Assembly: GCF_001610835.1 (NCBI RefSeq)
Contig: NZ_CP011270.1
Span: 2,250,001-2,314,000 of the forward strand
Direction of reading: 5' to 3'
From: Planctomyces sp. SH-PL14
GTDB lineage: Bacteria; Planctomycetota; Planctomycetia; Planctomycetales; Planctomycetaceae
DNA: 64,000 nucleotides
Shown here one piece after another: positions 1 to 7,464 of the stretch. The notes below the pieces were generated by a model. The model searched no databases and was not told the DNA's origin. It worked only from the letters and a program-made list of their open reading frames with translations. The translations under genes were made by a program, and so were the position numbers. How positions within the stretch are numbered: the first letter of the stretch is position 1; the number at the start of each line of letters is the position of its first letter.

Positions 1-1
1 C

Positions 2-748
2 AATCGCCAGGCCAACTTCGTCGACAGCGTCACCCACGAACTCAAATCCCCCATCGCGGCCCTGCAGCTTTATCTCCAAACCCTCCGGATGCGGAACCTC
101 GACGCCGAACGGCGTGAAGAGTTCCACGCCACCATGGAGGCCGAACTCCACCGGCTCGACCAGCTCATCAACCAGCTCCTCGAAGTCGGCCGACTCGACG
201 CCATCGGCCAGAACGAGATGCCCGAAGACGTCGACATCCCCCGCCTGATCGCCGAATGCGCCGATGGAGCCGCCCTCCACCACCAGGTCCGGGTCGCCGA
301 CACGTTCGAATTCGACCTAGCCCCCGTCGCGGTCCACACACAGCAGATCGTCGTCCGGATGATCCTCTCCAACCTCCTCGACAACGCGGTCAAGTACGGC
401 GGCGAGCCCCCCAAGGTTCACGTCTCGCTCCAACTCAACGGCACCCGGGCCCGCCTGCGGATCACCAACAACGGAGCATCGGTCCCGTTCGACGACCGGA
501 AGAAGATCTTCCGCATCTTCTACCGCGGCGGAAACGAACTCCAGCGGACCCGCAAAGGGACCGGCCTGGGCCTCTACATCGTCCACACGCTCGTCCGCCG
601 CCTGAAAGGCTGGATCCACGTGACCGACCGCCTCGACGGCAAGCCCGGCTGCACGTTCGAAGCGGACATCCCGGACGCCCGCCCCCTGACCCCGGCAGCG
701 GAAACCGCTCCCTCCCCGCCCCGCGCCCCGGCGGAGGTCCGCCGCTGA
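2..748 (+). CDS. Sensor histidine kinase, C-terminal part (5' end outside window)
   Basis: This is the C-terminal 248 residues of a two-component sensor kinase. The open frame enters the window at base 2 with no start codon, so the sensor and membrane parts are missing. It begins inside the HisKA dimerisation domain: the H box FVDSVTHELKSPIAAL lies at bases 17-64, with the phosphoacceptor His at 35-37. A HATPase domain follows, with the N box LSNLLDNAVKYGG (about 364-402) and the G2 box GTGLGLYIV (about 557-583). The tail is Pro/Ala-rich. The stop codon overlaps the start of the response regulator by one base (TGATG), so the two are almost certainly one operon and a cognate pair. The stimulus cannot be read from this part. 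Confidence 0.93.
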   Translation, partial: NRQANFVDSVTHELKSPIAALQLYLQTLRMRNLDAERREEFHATMEAELHRLDQLINQLLEVGRLDAIGQNEMPEDVDIPRLIAECADGAALHHQVRVADTFEFDLAPVAVHTQQIVVRMILSNLLDNAVKYGGEPPKVHVSLQLNGTRARLRITNNGASVPFDDRKKIFRIFYRGGNELQRTRKGTGLGLYIVHTLVRRLKGWIHVTDRLDGKPGCTFEADIPDARPLTPAAETAPSPPRAPAEVRR

Positions 749-1542
749 TGGAGACCCGCAAACGGATCCTCGTCGTCGAGGACGAAGAGGCCATCGCCCG
801 CGGCCTGCGGTTCAACTTCGAGCAGGAGGGCTACCTCGCGATCGTCTGCCGCGACGGCCCGACCGCGCTGACGCACTTCGCCTCCGGCGCCCCGGCGATC
901 GACCTCGTGGTCCTCGACCTGATGCTGCCGGGCATGAGCGGCTACGAGATCTGCCGCGAGATCCGGGGCAAGAGCCGGCACGTCCCGATCCTGGTCCTGA
1001 GCGCCCGCACCCTGAGCGAGGACCGGGCCCACGCCTTCGACGTCGGCGTGGACCAGTACATGACCAAGCCGTTCGCCCTGCCTGAGCTCCTCAGCCGCTG
1101 CCGCAACCTCCTCGACCGCAACGAACGCCTCGGACTGGGAGCCGCCGCCCCCGTCGCGCCCGCCGTCCCGGCCGGCCCGTACCGCTTCCGGAACGTCGAA
1201 GTCGATCCCCGGACGTTTGAAGTCCGCGCCGGCGAGACGGTCTACCAGCTCACGACGATGGAGATGCAGCTCCTGCGGTACTTCCTCGACCATCCGGGGG
1301 AAGTCCTTCCGCGGGCACAGATCCTTCGCGACGTGTGGGACCAGAGCGCCGAGATCACGACCCGTTCGATCGACAACTTCGTGATGCGGCTCCGGAAGTA
1401 CATCGAACTCGACGCCGCCAACCCCCGCCACCTGCTGTCCGTCCGGGGGACCGGCTACCGCTTCATTCCCGACCTCGGAGACACGAATGGCCACGGATCA
1501 GTCCCTCCTTCCAGTGATCGCGACGAGCCAGCCGGCGCCTAG
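748..1542 (+). CDS. OmpR/PhoB-type response regulator
   Basis: A 264-residue DNA-binding response regulator, partner of the kinase just upstream. The receiver domain (about residues 5-120) has the acidic pair ED at 11-12, phosphoacceptor Asp57 in VVLDLMLPG, and the conserved Lys107 in MTKPF. After a Pro/Ala linker comes a winged-helix Trans_reg_C domain (about 150-245), with LTTMEMQLLRYFLDHPG and the terminal RGTGYRF signature. The ATG at 748 overlaps the kinase stop, and the METRKRILVVEDE start is typical of the family. The same frame is open further upstream, but only as a shadow of the kinase. The last 56 bases overlap the start of the DUF423 gene. Confidence 0.95.
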   Translation: METRKRILVVEDEEAIARGLRFNFEQEGYLAIVCRDGPTALTHFASGAPAIDLVVLDLMLPGMSGYEICREIRGKSRHVPILVLSARTLSEDRAHAFDVGVDQYMTKPFALPELLSRCRNLLDRNERLGLGAAAPVAPAVPAGPYRFRNVEVDPRTFEVRAGETVYQLTTMEMQLLRYFLDHPGEVLPRAQILRDVWDQSAEITTRSIDNFVMRLRKYIELDAANPRHLLSVRGTGYRFIPDLGDTNGHGSVPPSSDRDEPAGA

Positions 1543-2005
1543 CGCCTGCGCCGCCGGAGGCTGCGGAGGAACGGCCTGGATCCGGATCGGTGCGATCCTG
1601 GCGGGATTGGCGGTCGCCCTCGGAGCATTCGGCGCGCACGGCCTCGACGGGGTGCTGACGGCGAACTACGCCGGCAAGACGAAAGTCGTCGCCGGCGAGA
1701 CGGTCGCCGCGGCGACCAAGTACCTCGGCGACTTCAAGACGGCGGCGGAGTACCAGATGTACCACGCCCTCGGCATCCTGCTTCTCGGCGTCCTGATGCA
1801 GGGAAGCGCCTGCCGCGGGCTGCGGATCGCCGCCTGGTGCCACGCCCTCGGGATCCTGCTCTTCAGCGGCAGCCTTTACGTCCTCGTCCTGACCGGCCGG
1901 ACCTGGCTGGGGGCGATCACTCCGTTCGGCGGAACGCTGTTCCTCGCCGGCTGGGGAATCGCCGCGATGTCATCGATCAACAAACCGGCCACGGCGGCGG
2001 AATAG
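1487..2005 (+). CDS. DUF423 family small membrane protein
   Basis: A 172-residue inner-membrane protein of the DUF423 (YgdD-like) family, whose function is unknown. The N-terminal 30 residues are Ala/Cys/Gly-rich and not conserved-looking. The family signature then starts with IRIGAILAGLAVALGAFGAHG, followed by a variable insert and three more hydrophobic segments (YHALGILLLGVLM, AWCHALGILLFSGSLYVL, GGTLFLAGWGIAAMS). The length is somewhat above the usual ~125 because of the N-terminal tail and the insert at about residues 60-85. The annotated ATG lies inside the end of the response-regulator gene, a 56-base overlap, so a later start near the first membrane segment is possible. Confidence 0.85.
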   Translation: MATDQSLLPVIATSQPAPSACAAGGCGGTAWIRIGAILAGLAVALGAFGAHGLDGVLTANYAGKTKVVAGETVAAATKYLGDFKTAAEYQMYHALGILLLGVLMQGSACRGLRIAAWCHALGILLFSGSLYVLVLTGRTWLGAITPFGGTLFLAGWGIAAMSSINKPATAAE

Positions 2006-2015
2006 CCTCGCGGCC

Positions 2016-2789
2016 TCAGGCGGCCCACAGTTTCCGGATCACGATACAGAGGTCGGTCCACCAACCCTGCCGGGCGACGTACTCCATCTCGTCGATCTCG
2101 CCGGCGGGGGCAGGTTCCTTCGAAGCCGGCGCCTGTCCCCAGGGACAGAAGAGTCCCGGAGGCATGGCGGGCTGCGAGCCCGTCAGGTCCACGCAGGCTC
2201 CGCTTTCGTCCGAGACCTCGGGCGCCGACCCGACAAGGTGAATCTGCCCCGCCAGGACGTTCCACAGGCCGGGAAGCCGATCCCATCCGGACGCGACCAG
2301 CCATCGCTCGGGACCACCCTGCACCGTAGTACCGGGTCGCGAGGGGAGCCGAACGATCCCTTCCTCCGGCTCGCCGGCATCGGTCTCGGCGACGTCCACC
2401 GGGCGGGTCCGGAATCGCAGCAGCCGGATGCGGCGGCCATCGAGCCCGATCGCCGGGACGGCATCAAGCCAGTTCCCCGACCGCAGCACAGCCAGCACGC
2501 CGACGATGGCGACGAGCAGCGGCGAGAGAAAGGCCAGGAGCGCTCCTCCGACCACCAGATCGAAGAGACGTTTCCCGCGATACCCGTGGATCCAGAGCGA
2601 GGCGCCGGACCGTTCGGTCCCGGCTTCCGAGTCGGGCTTCGTGAAGCGGAGGATCACCGCCGACGCGGCGTCCCCCTCGTCGGAGGAGACGGTTCGAGCC
2701 GAGCCGACGGCAACCGGAATGAACCGGACCGTGGCAGGGGACGTTGTCGCAGGGGACGGAGCGGGAGGAGTCACAGACCGCGAATTCAT
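2016..2789 (-). CDS. Degenerate bacterial sugar transferase (polyprenyl-phosphate glycosyl-1-P transferase-like)
   Basis: About 257 residues if translation starts at the ATG at 2789; in-frame ATGs further upstream (to 2984) are possible and no clear ribosome-binding site decides. A membrane segment preceded by a basic stretch (GKRLFDLVVGGALLAFLSPL) matches the start of the WcaJ/PglC-type sugar transferase domain. It is followed by RIRLLRFRT, LPGLWNVLAGQIHLVGSAP and a C-terminal WWTDLCIVIRKLW, all recognisable blocks of that family. The family normally joins a sugar phosphate to undecaprenyl phosphate at the inner membrane. The usual Asp-Glu catalytic pair after the RFRT block and the PRP of LVGPRP are not evident here, so activity is doubtful. 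It lies back-to-back with a GT2 glycosyltransferase, suggesting a cell-surface polysaccharide context. Confidence 0.7.
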   Translation of the reverse strand: MNSRSVTPPAPSPATTSPATVRFIPVAVGSARTVSSDEGDAASAVILRFTKPDSEAGTERSGASLWIHGYRGKRLFDLVVGGALLAFLSPLLVAIVGVLAVLRSGNWLDAVPAIGLDGRRIRLLRFRTRPVDVAETDAGEPEEGIVRLPSRPGTTVQGGPERWLVASGWDRLPGLWNVLAGQIHLVGSAPEVSDESGACVDLTGSQPAMPPGLFCPWGQAPASKEPAPAGEIDEMEYVARQGWWTDLCIVIRKLWAA

Positions 2790-3081
2790 AGAGGAAGACG
2801 CTTCAGGGAGATGTCCCCTCAACATGTCACATCTCCCCAGTCGCACCGGGAACTTCGCCATGGGATCCCTGACAATTCGCAAAGACTTTGCGGAAGAGAC
2901 CGGACAACTCCGTTCGTTCGCAAGAGACCCGGCGGGCCGGGGGCCTTCCGGAAAATCTTTGCCTCCGGCGAAAAACACGCTCAAGTCTCGACGTCCGCCG
3001 GCCGAATGGAGACGCAGGTGACGGCCTGAGCGCTTCCAGTGCGCCCGGACCGCGCGAATCGTCCTCCGGATCCCTAGCTGA

Positions 3082-4119
3082 ATGTCGTCTGTCGCGGATC
3101 GTCCTCGCGCCGCTATGGTCCGGCGCGTCCTGCCCCTTCCCAGTCAGCCTCGCCCCCGCCCCCGCCCCGATCTCCTCCGTCCTCTGACGAGCCGCGAGCC
3201 CGTGTCGATCTCCGTCGTCATCGCGAATCACAACGGCGGGCCGCTCCTCGCGGCCTGTCTCGATTCGGTCCGCCGGCTGCTCCCCGAGGCGGAAGTCCTC
3301 GTCATCGACAACGCCAGCGACGACAACTCGCGGGAAGCAACGCGCCGCGACTTCCCCGATGTCCGGCTCGTCGAGCTGTCCGAGAACCGGGGGTTCGCCT
3401 CTGCCAACAACCTCGGCTGTGTCGAGTCCCGCGGCGACATCCTGATTCTCCTGAACTCGGACGCGGAGCTGCTCGAGCCGGGACTGGCCGCCTGCATCGA
3501 GAGGCTTGAGCGGGAGCCGACGCTCGCCGCGGTCTCGCCGCGGCTGATCGGGACCGATGGACTTCCGCAGCCCAACTGTCTTCCCGGCCCCTCGATGGGC
3601 CGGGCCCTCCGGCGGGTGTTCCTGTGGGAACCGCGGGAGGGGAGCGTCGATCCCCGCCGGGCGGTTGTGTGGCTTCCCGCCACGTGCCTCGTTGTCCGCC
3701 GGGACGCCCTGGAGTCGGTCGGCGGACTGTTCGACGAGCGGTTCTATCAGTATTGGGAGGACGCCGATCTGTGCGCCCGCCTGATCCGCCAGGGCTGGCT
3801 GCTCTCGGTCTGTGATGACTCGACGGTTCTGCACCATGGCCGCGCCAGCGACCTTGGTCCGCGGTCGATCAGTTCACCACAGCGGCTCTTGTGGTACGCG
3901 TGGGGTCGGCTGCAGTGGTTCCGGAAGCACCGGACCCGTTTTGAGTACCTGCTGATTCTGGGGATCGATGTCCTGTTCGCGGGTCGGCTGTTCGTGCGGT
4001 CGCTTTTTGGCGAGCGTCACCGGGTGGAACGGGCGCGAGCGTCGGCGATCCTGCAGGCGGTCCGTCTGACGATGCGGAACGAATCTCCACCGGTGCGCAC
4101 GGGCGACGGCTCCCGATAA
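3082..4119 (+). CDS. GT2 family glycosyltransferase (rhamnosyltransferase-like)
   Basis: Up to 345 residues. The GT-A domain opens with ISVVIANHNGG (about residues 42-52), followed by the nucleotide-binding EVLVIDNASDD, GFASANN, and the metal-binding LLNSDAELL (a DxD-type motif). GGLFDERFYQYWEDADLC is the acceptor-side block typical of rhamnosyl- and related transferases. A basic, partly hydrophobic C-terminus may associate with the membrane. The first ~40 residues are Arg/Pro-rich and unlike the family, so the real start may be the ATG at 3115 or the GTG at 3202. It probably transfers a sugar from a nucleotide donor during surface glycan synthesis; donor and acceptor are unknown. It ends five bases before a dispersed repeat. 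Confidence 0.88.
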   Translation: MSSVADRPRAAMVRRVLPLPSQPRPRPRPDLLRPLTSREPVSISVVIANHNGGPLLAACLDSVRRLLPEAEVLVIDNASDDNSREATRRDFPDVRLVELSENRGFASANNLGCVESRGDILILLNSDAELLEPGLAACIERLEREPTLAAVSPRLIGTDGLPQPNCLPGPSMGRALRRVFLWEPREGSVDPRRAVVWLPATCLVVRRDALESVGGLFDERFYQYWEDADLCARLIRQGWLLSVCDDSTVLHHGRASDLGPRSISSPQRLLWYAWGRLQWFRKHRTRFEYLLILGIDVLFAGRLFVRSLFGERHRVERARASAILQAVRLTMRNESPPVRTGDGSR

Positions 4120-4123
4120 GTCC

Positions 4124-4462
4124 ACCGGGGTCCAGGGGGTCACCCCTGGTGGGGGATGCAAGGGGGCAACGCCCCTCTTGCCCGCCGGAGGCCCTCTCGT
4201 CGAGAGGTGTCTGAAGGAGTGAGTATCCAAACGCGGACGCAGTGCCGGATGCCCCCTCCACCAACCCGCGGGATTGCAAAGCGAGTGGTGCGCATTGAGG
4301 GAGTCCTCATAGCTGGCACCACAAAGGGAACGTCCGTTGTGTCCCACGGTTCCTCATCGAAGCGCCTCCGGCGGCAAGGGGGCCTGTGTTGTTTCTTGGC
4401 CCCTTGACCCCGGCTGCCATGGCACGTTGTTTTGAGGTGGCATAGCCGAGCCGGCAAGGACG
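4124..4462 (+). repeat. Dispersed intergenic repeat, copy A
   Basis: First of nine copies of a ~310-340 bp element. It reads from ACCGGGGTCCAGG at one end to GCCGGCAAGGACG at the other. Near the first end is a hairpin (GCAAGGGGG...) followed by CCGCCGGAGGCC. Near the other end CGCCTCCGGCGGCAAGGGG is its inverted complement, so the element carries long imperfect inverted ends. This copy carries an extra 24-base insert in the second arm (4381-4404, CCTGTGTTGTTTCTTGG core). It fills the gap between the convergent GT2 and SRPBCC genes. No open frame is conserved between copies. Confidence 0.9.
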
Positions 4463-4482
4463 CGGTTCGACGCGCCGGATAC

Positions 4483-5016
4483 TCAACGCTTGCAAGACTT
4501 CATCCGCTCCACGAGCTGATCCAGCGCCGTCCCCCAACCCTCACGGAAACCCAACTCTTCATGCCGCTTCCGGGCCTCTTCGTCCCGATGAAGCGCGATC
4601 GCCGTGTACCGCGTACCGCTCCCCTCCGGAGCCATCAGGATGATGGCCGTCAGGAACGAACCGATCCCGCAACTCTCCAGCGGCGTGTGCCCCGGACGGA
4701 AGCCCGGCAGCAGAGCATCCGTCCACACAAGCCGCTCGTTCGGAACGACCTCCAGGTAACAGCCGACATTCGGAAACTGCTCCCCCTCGGGCGAGCACAT
4801 CACGGTGCGGAAGATCCCGCCCGGACGAAGGTCGATCTCGCACTCGGAGACCCCCCAGGGCCTGGGGCAGAACCACTCCTTGATGTGCTCGGGAGTCGTC
4901 CAGGCCTCCCACACCAGCTCGCAGGGAACGTCGATCACACGCTCCAGAACAAGATCGAGCTTCGGATCCACCTTCCAGACCGGGGCCACGTTCGACACGG
5001 ACTTGGACGTTGTCAC
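4483..5016 (-). CDS. SRPBCC/AHSA1-type protein
   Basis: A 177-residue START-like (SRPBCC, AHSA1 subgroup) protein that probably binds a hydrophobic ligand. Family blocks are visible: [59 protein letters not shown] and the C-terminal helix [13 protein letters not shown]. The GTG start at 5016 is chosen because its GTGA overlaps the stop of the ArsR gene and a GGAG lies eight bases upstream; the frame stays open further upstream only as a shadow. ArsR-SRPBCC pairs are common two-gene operons in which the regulator controls its partner. The substrate is unknown. Confidence 0.9.
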   Translation of the reverse strand: MTTSKSVSNVAPVWKVDPKLDLVLERVIDVPCELVWEAWTTPEHIKEWFCPRPWGVSECEIDLRPGGIFRTVMCSPEGEQFPNVGCYLEVVPNERLVWTDALLPGFRPGHTPLESCGIGSFLTAIILMAPEGSGTRYTAIALHRDEEARKRHEELGFREGWGTALDQLVERMKSCKR

Positions 5017-5351
5017 TTGCGTTTCTCCTTGAGCTTCAAGAGGTAACTGTCGAGCTGATCGAGGCGCCGCTCCCAAAGCGCCCGCTGCCGGGCGAGCCAG
5101 TCTTCCGCCACCTGCAGCCGCGCGGGATCGAGCCGGTACGTCCGGACCCGGCCGGACTTTGTCGAACTGACGAGGCCGCAACCTTCCAGGATCCGCAGAT
5201 GCTGAACAAAGGAAGGGAGCGCCATGTCGAACGGCTCGGCAAGTTCGCTCACCGACGCGGGACTCTCCCCCAGCCGTTCCACCACGAGTCGCCGCGTGGG
5301 ATCGGACAACGCGCGAAAAACGCCGTCGACCGGATCGGCAACACGAGCCAT
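5013..5351 (-). CDS. ArsR-family transcriptional regulator
   Basis: A 112-residue winged-helix repressor of the ArsR type. It begins with the family signature [19 protein letters not shown], then the recognition-helix region [28 protein letters not shown] and the wing [12 protein letters not shown]. No CxC metal site is seen, so it is probably not a classical metal sensor; this matches the subgroup linked to AHSA1 proteins. The stop codon overlaps the start of the SRPBCC gene by four bases, indicating translational coupling. A perfect 12+12 palindrome 84 bases upstream of its start is the probable autoregulatory operator. Confidence 0.93.
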   Translation of the reverse strand: MARVADPVDGVFRALSDPTRRLVVERLGESPASVSELAEPFDMALPSFVQHLRILEGCGLVSSTKSGRVRTYRLDPARLQVAEDWLARQRALWERRLDQLDSYLLKLKEKRK

Positions 5352-5434
5352 GGACTCCCTCCCGCTCTGACCGCGGGCACGTCATTCCACTGCGTGTGGA
5401 GACCGCCCCGGCCCGGTTCGATCCTACCCCCGCC

Positions 5435-5462
5435 CAACACTTAGGTCAACACCTAAGTGTTG
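5435..5462. promoter_or_regulatory. Perfect palindrome, probable ArsR operator
   Basis: Arms CAACACTTAGGT (5435-5446) and ACCTAAGTGTTG (5451-5462) are exact inverted complements around a CAAC spacer. The site stands upstream of the ArsR/SRPBCC operon, in an AT-richer patch of otherwise GC-rich DNA. ArsR-family proteins bind palindromes of this size, so the assignment is by position and symmetry. Confidence 0.8.
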
Positions 5463-5640
5463 CACTCCTGCACGCCCCCTTGAGTACAAAGGTCCGAAGG
5501 ATCGAGCCGCGTCCAGCCGGCGCTCTTGAACGACGTCCCGCGGCCCGTATCTTCGAAGGTCCCCGGTCCGCCGGGCGGGCCTCCCCCCCTGTGATCGACG
5601 TCCCGGATCGACGTCCGGAATCCCCCTCCTCCTCCTCGTC

Positions 5641-6630
5641 ATGTCGTTTCGAGTCCACTGCACCTGCGGAGCGATGCTGCACGTCGGAGACCGGCTCCTC
5701 GGTAAGCGAGGCCGCTGCCCGACCTGCCAGTCCGCCCTCACGCTCCGCCCCAACGCCCCGCCCGCTCCCGTGGAGCGGCGGTGTGCCGGCTGCGGTGAAA
5801 CGATCCGCGTCAACGCCCGAGCCAACGAACTGCTTTGTCCCGAGTGTGCAGCCCTCGCCGACTCGGCCGCCCTGCCGGAAGAGGCGGAGCTGCCGGTCAT
5901 CGACCTCGACCGCTATCCCACCCCGGAAGCCGCCGCACCTCCGCCGCCCGCTCCGCTCCTGTCCCCGCTCCCGGCCGCAGTCCGCCCCACGGGCGAACCG
6001 GTCTGGGACGATGAGAGCGCCGGGTCCTCCGGGACGACACGGTCGACGCTTCTCTCCAAGGTCGACTGGCGGATCCTGGCGGCCGCGATTCCCCTGCTGC
6101 TCGTCGTCGTCATCGGCGGCTTCGCGGCAATGCAGGGCGGCGCGTTCTCCCTCAATCCCCTGCAGCTCGTCGCCAACATCGCGTTGCAACGGCAGCTCGC
6201 TCGCGCGATCGCCGACGATCCCCGCAACGCCGGCATCAAAGCATCCGCCTACTACCGGAACGCCTTCGACCAGTCCGTGCTCGTCTTCGACCTGCACGAG
6301 GTCTCCGGCGAACGGAACAAGCTCGACGTCTTCCGCGTCCTGCTCGACTTCGCCGCCGCCACGACCGACACCGACTGTGAAACGGTCGAGCTCGCCTTCC
6401 GCGGCACTCCGAGGTTCCTGATGAACGGAGACTACTTTCGAACGCTCGGCCGCGAGCGCAGCACCCAGAACCCCGCCTATACGATCCGCACGTTTCCCGA
6501 ACACCTCCGGACCCCGTCAGGAACGCAGGCCTTTCAGCAATGGACCGGCGGCGTCCTTGGAGTCTTTGCCGAGCAGATGAAGGACTTCAACGAGATGCAC
6601 GACCAGTGGTACGGCTACGCCGCACGTTGA
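5641..6630 (+). CDS. Membrane protein with two N-terminal zinc ribbons, function unknown
   Basis: A 329-residue protein not recognised beyond its architecture. Four cysteine pairs form two zinc-ribbon-like modules: C7/C9 with C26/C29, and C48/C51 with C66/C69. A Pro/Ala-rich linker follows (about 75-125), then a single membrane helix (about 140-162, AAAIPLLLVVVIGGFAAM) and a ~165-residue C-terminal domain with several aromatic residues that is likely periplasmic. Zinc-ribbon/linker/membrane-helix proteins are frequent in planctomycetes and another is encoded at 28.1-29.6 kb here. No ribosome-binding site is evident before the ATG. It converges with the phosphatase gene at 6664. Confidence 0.8.
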   Translation: MSFRVHCTCGAMLHVGDRLLGKRGRCPTCQSALTLRPNAPPAPVERRCAGCGETIRVNARANELLCPECAALADSAALPEEAELPVIDLDRYPTPEAAAPPPPAPLLSPLPAAVRPTGEPVWDDESAGSSGTTRSTLLSKVDWRILAAAIPLLLVVVIGGFAAMQGGAFSLNPLQLVANIALQRQLARAIADDPRNAGIKASAYYRNAFDQSVLVFDLHEVSGERNKLDVFRVLLDFAAATTDTDCETVELAFRGTPRFLMNGDYFRTLGRERSTQNPAYTIRTFPEHLRTPSGTQAFQQWTGGVLGVFAEQMKDFNEMHDQWYGYAAR

Positions 6631-6663
6631 CCGCGCAGGACGCACCGGTCGCGGGCAATCGCT

Positions 6664-7272
6664 TCAGTGGGACGGTCGCAACGCCGCCGGACTCTGATTC
6701 CAGAGCGTGATGACAGGACGCGAGACGTCGCGGTCGTAGCCGAGGGCGCTGAGGCTCGCGGTATCCAGCAGAAACTTGCGGCCCAGCAGTCCCGGATCCG
6801 AGCCGACCCAGCGGGCCGCCAGCACGCGGATGAAATGGCCGCTCGTGAACAGCAGCGTATTCTCGCCATGGGCCCGCAGGCGGCGGACGACCCGGTCGGC
6901 CCGCGCCGCGACCTGCTGCGGCGACTCCCCTCCCGGACAGCCGTCGACGAAGACGTCCCAGCCGGGATGCCGGACCCGGATCTCCGCGCCGGTCTTCCCC
7001 TCGTACTCGCCGTAGTCCCACTCGACGAGGTCCGGATCGACCTCCGCCGTCGGCAGGAACCCCGACAGCTCACACGTCCGCCGGGCGCGCTGAAGGGGAC
7101 TCGCATAGACCCGGGAAATCTCCAGCTCCCGCAGCCGCTCACCGAGAAGGAGAGCGTTCCGTTCGCCCTGCTCGGTGAGCGGGAGATCGGTGAGCCCCGT
7201 GTGCTGCCCCGTCCGGCTCCACTCGGTCTCCCCGTGCCGTGCCAGATAGACAACCGGAAGCGGCTCGCTCAT
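6664..7272 (-). CDS. Histidine phosphatase superfamily (phosphoglycerate mutase-like)
   Basis: A 202-residue branch-1 histidine phosphatase. The phosphohistidine motif LARHGETEWSRTGQHTG is at residues ~10-26. Other family residues are ASPLQRARRTCELSG, the acid WDYGEYEG and the second catalytic His in LLFTSGHFIRVLAA. The family includes SixA-, CobC- and GpmB-like phosphatases; the substrate cannot be told from sequence. The ATG at 7272 is preferred over the upstream in-frame start at 7407 because AGGA stands about seven bases before it and the catalytic motif follows directly. Confidence 0.9.
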   Translation of the reverse strand: MSEPLPVVYLARHGETEWSRTGQHTGLTDLPLTEQGERNALLLGERLRELEISRVYASPLQRARRTCELSGFLPTAEVDPDLVEWDYGEYEGKTGAEIRVRHPGWDVFVDGCPGGESPQQVAARADRVVRRLRAHGENTLLFTSGHFIRVLAARWVGSDPGLLGRKFLLDTASLSALGYDRDVSRPVITLWNQSPAALRPSH

Positions 7273-7464
7273 CTCGGTTCCTCGGATGTCGGTCCCGCGC
7301 GCCTCCGCAAGCGGGAGTTCAAAATCGGCCTGTATCGTGCCGCAAACAACCTCAGCGGCAGGTGGCAGGTGGCAGTCACGTTCTCCGAAGTGCGACAAGA
7401 AGTCCACAGCTTGCGGGGGACCGTTCGCGAGCGCCCGCGATCGTCCCTCGACAAAGGCCAGCGG

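Noticed and set aside
574-1494. Long minus-strand open frame opposite the kinase and response regulator
   Set aside because: It is the antisense shadow of two well-supported genes with strong third-codon GC; no domain or start signal.
4140-4457. Open frames of 75-160 codons inside the dispersed repeats (here copy A, likewise in B-I)
   Set aside because: They occur in several frames and both strands, differ in frame and length between copies, lack ribosome-binding sites and arise from GC-rich stem sequence.
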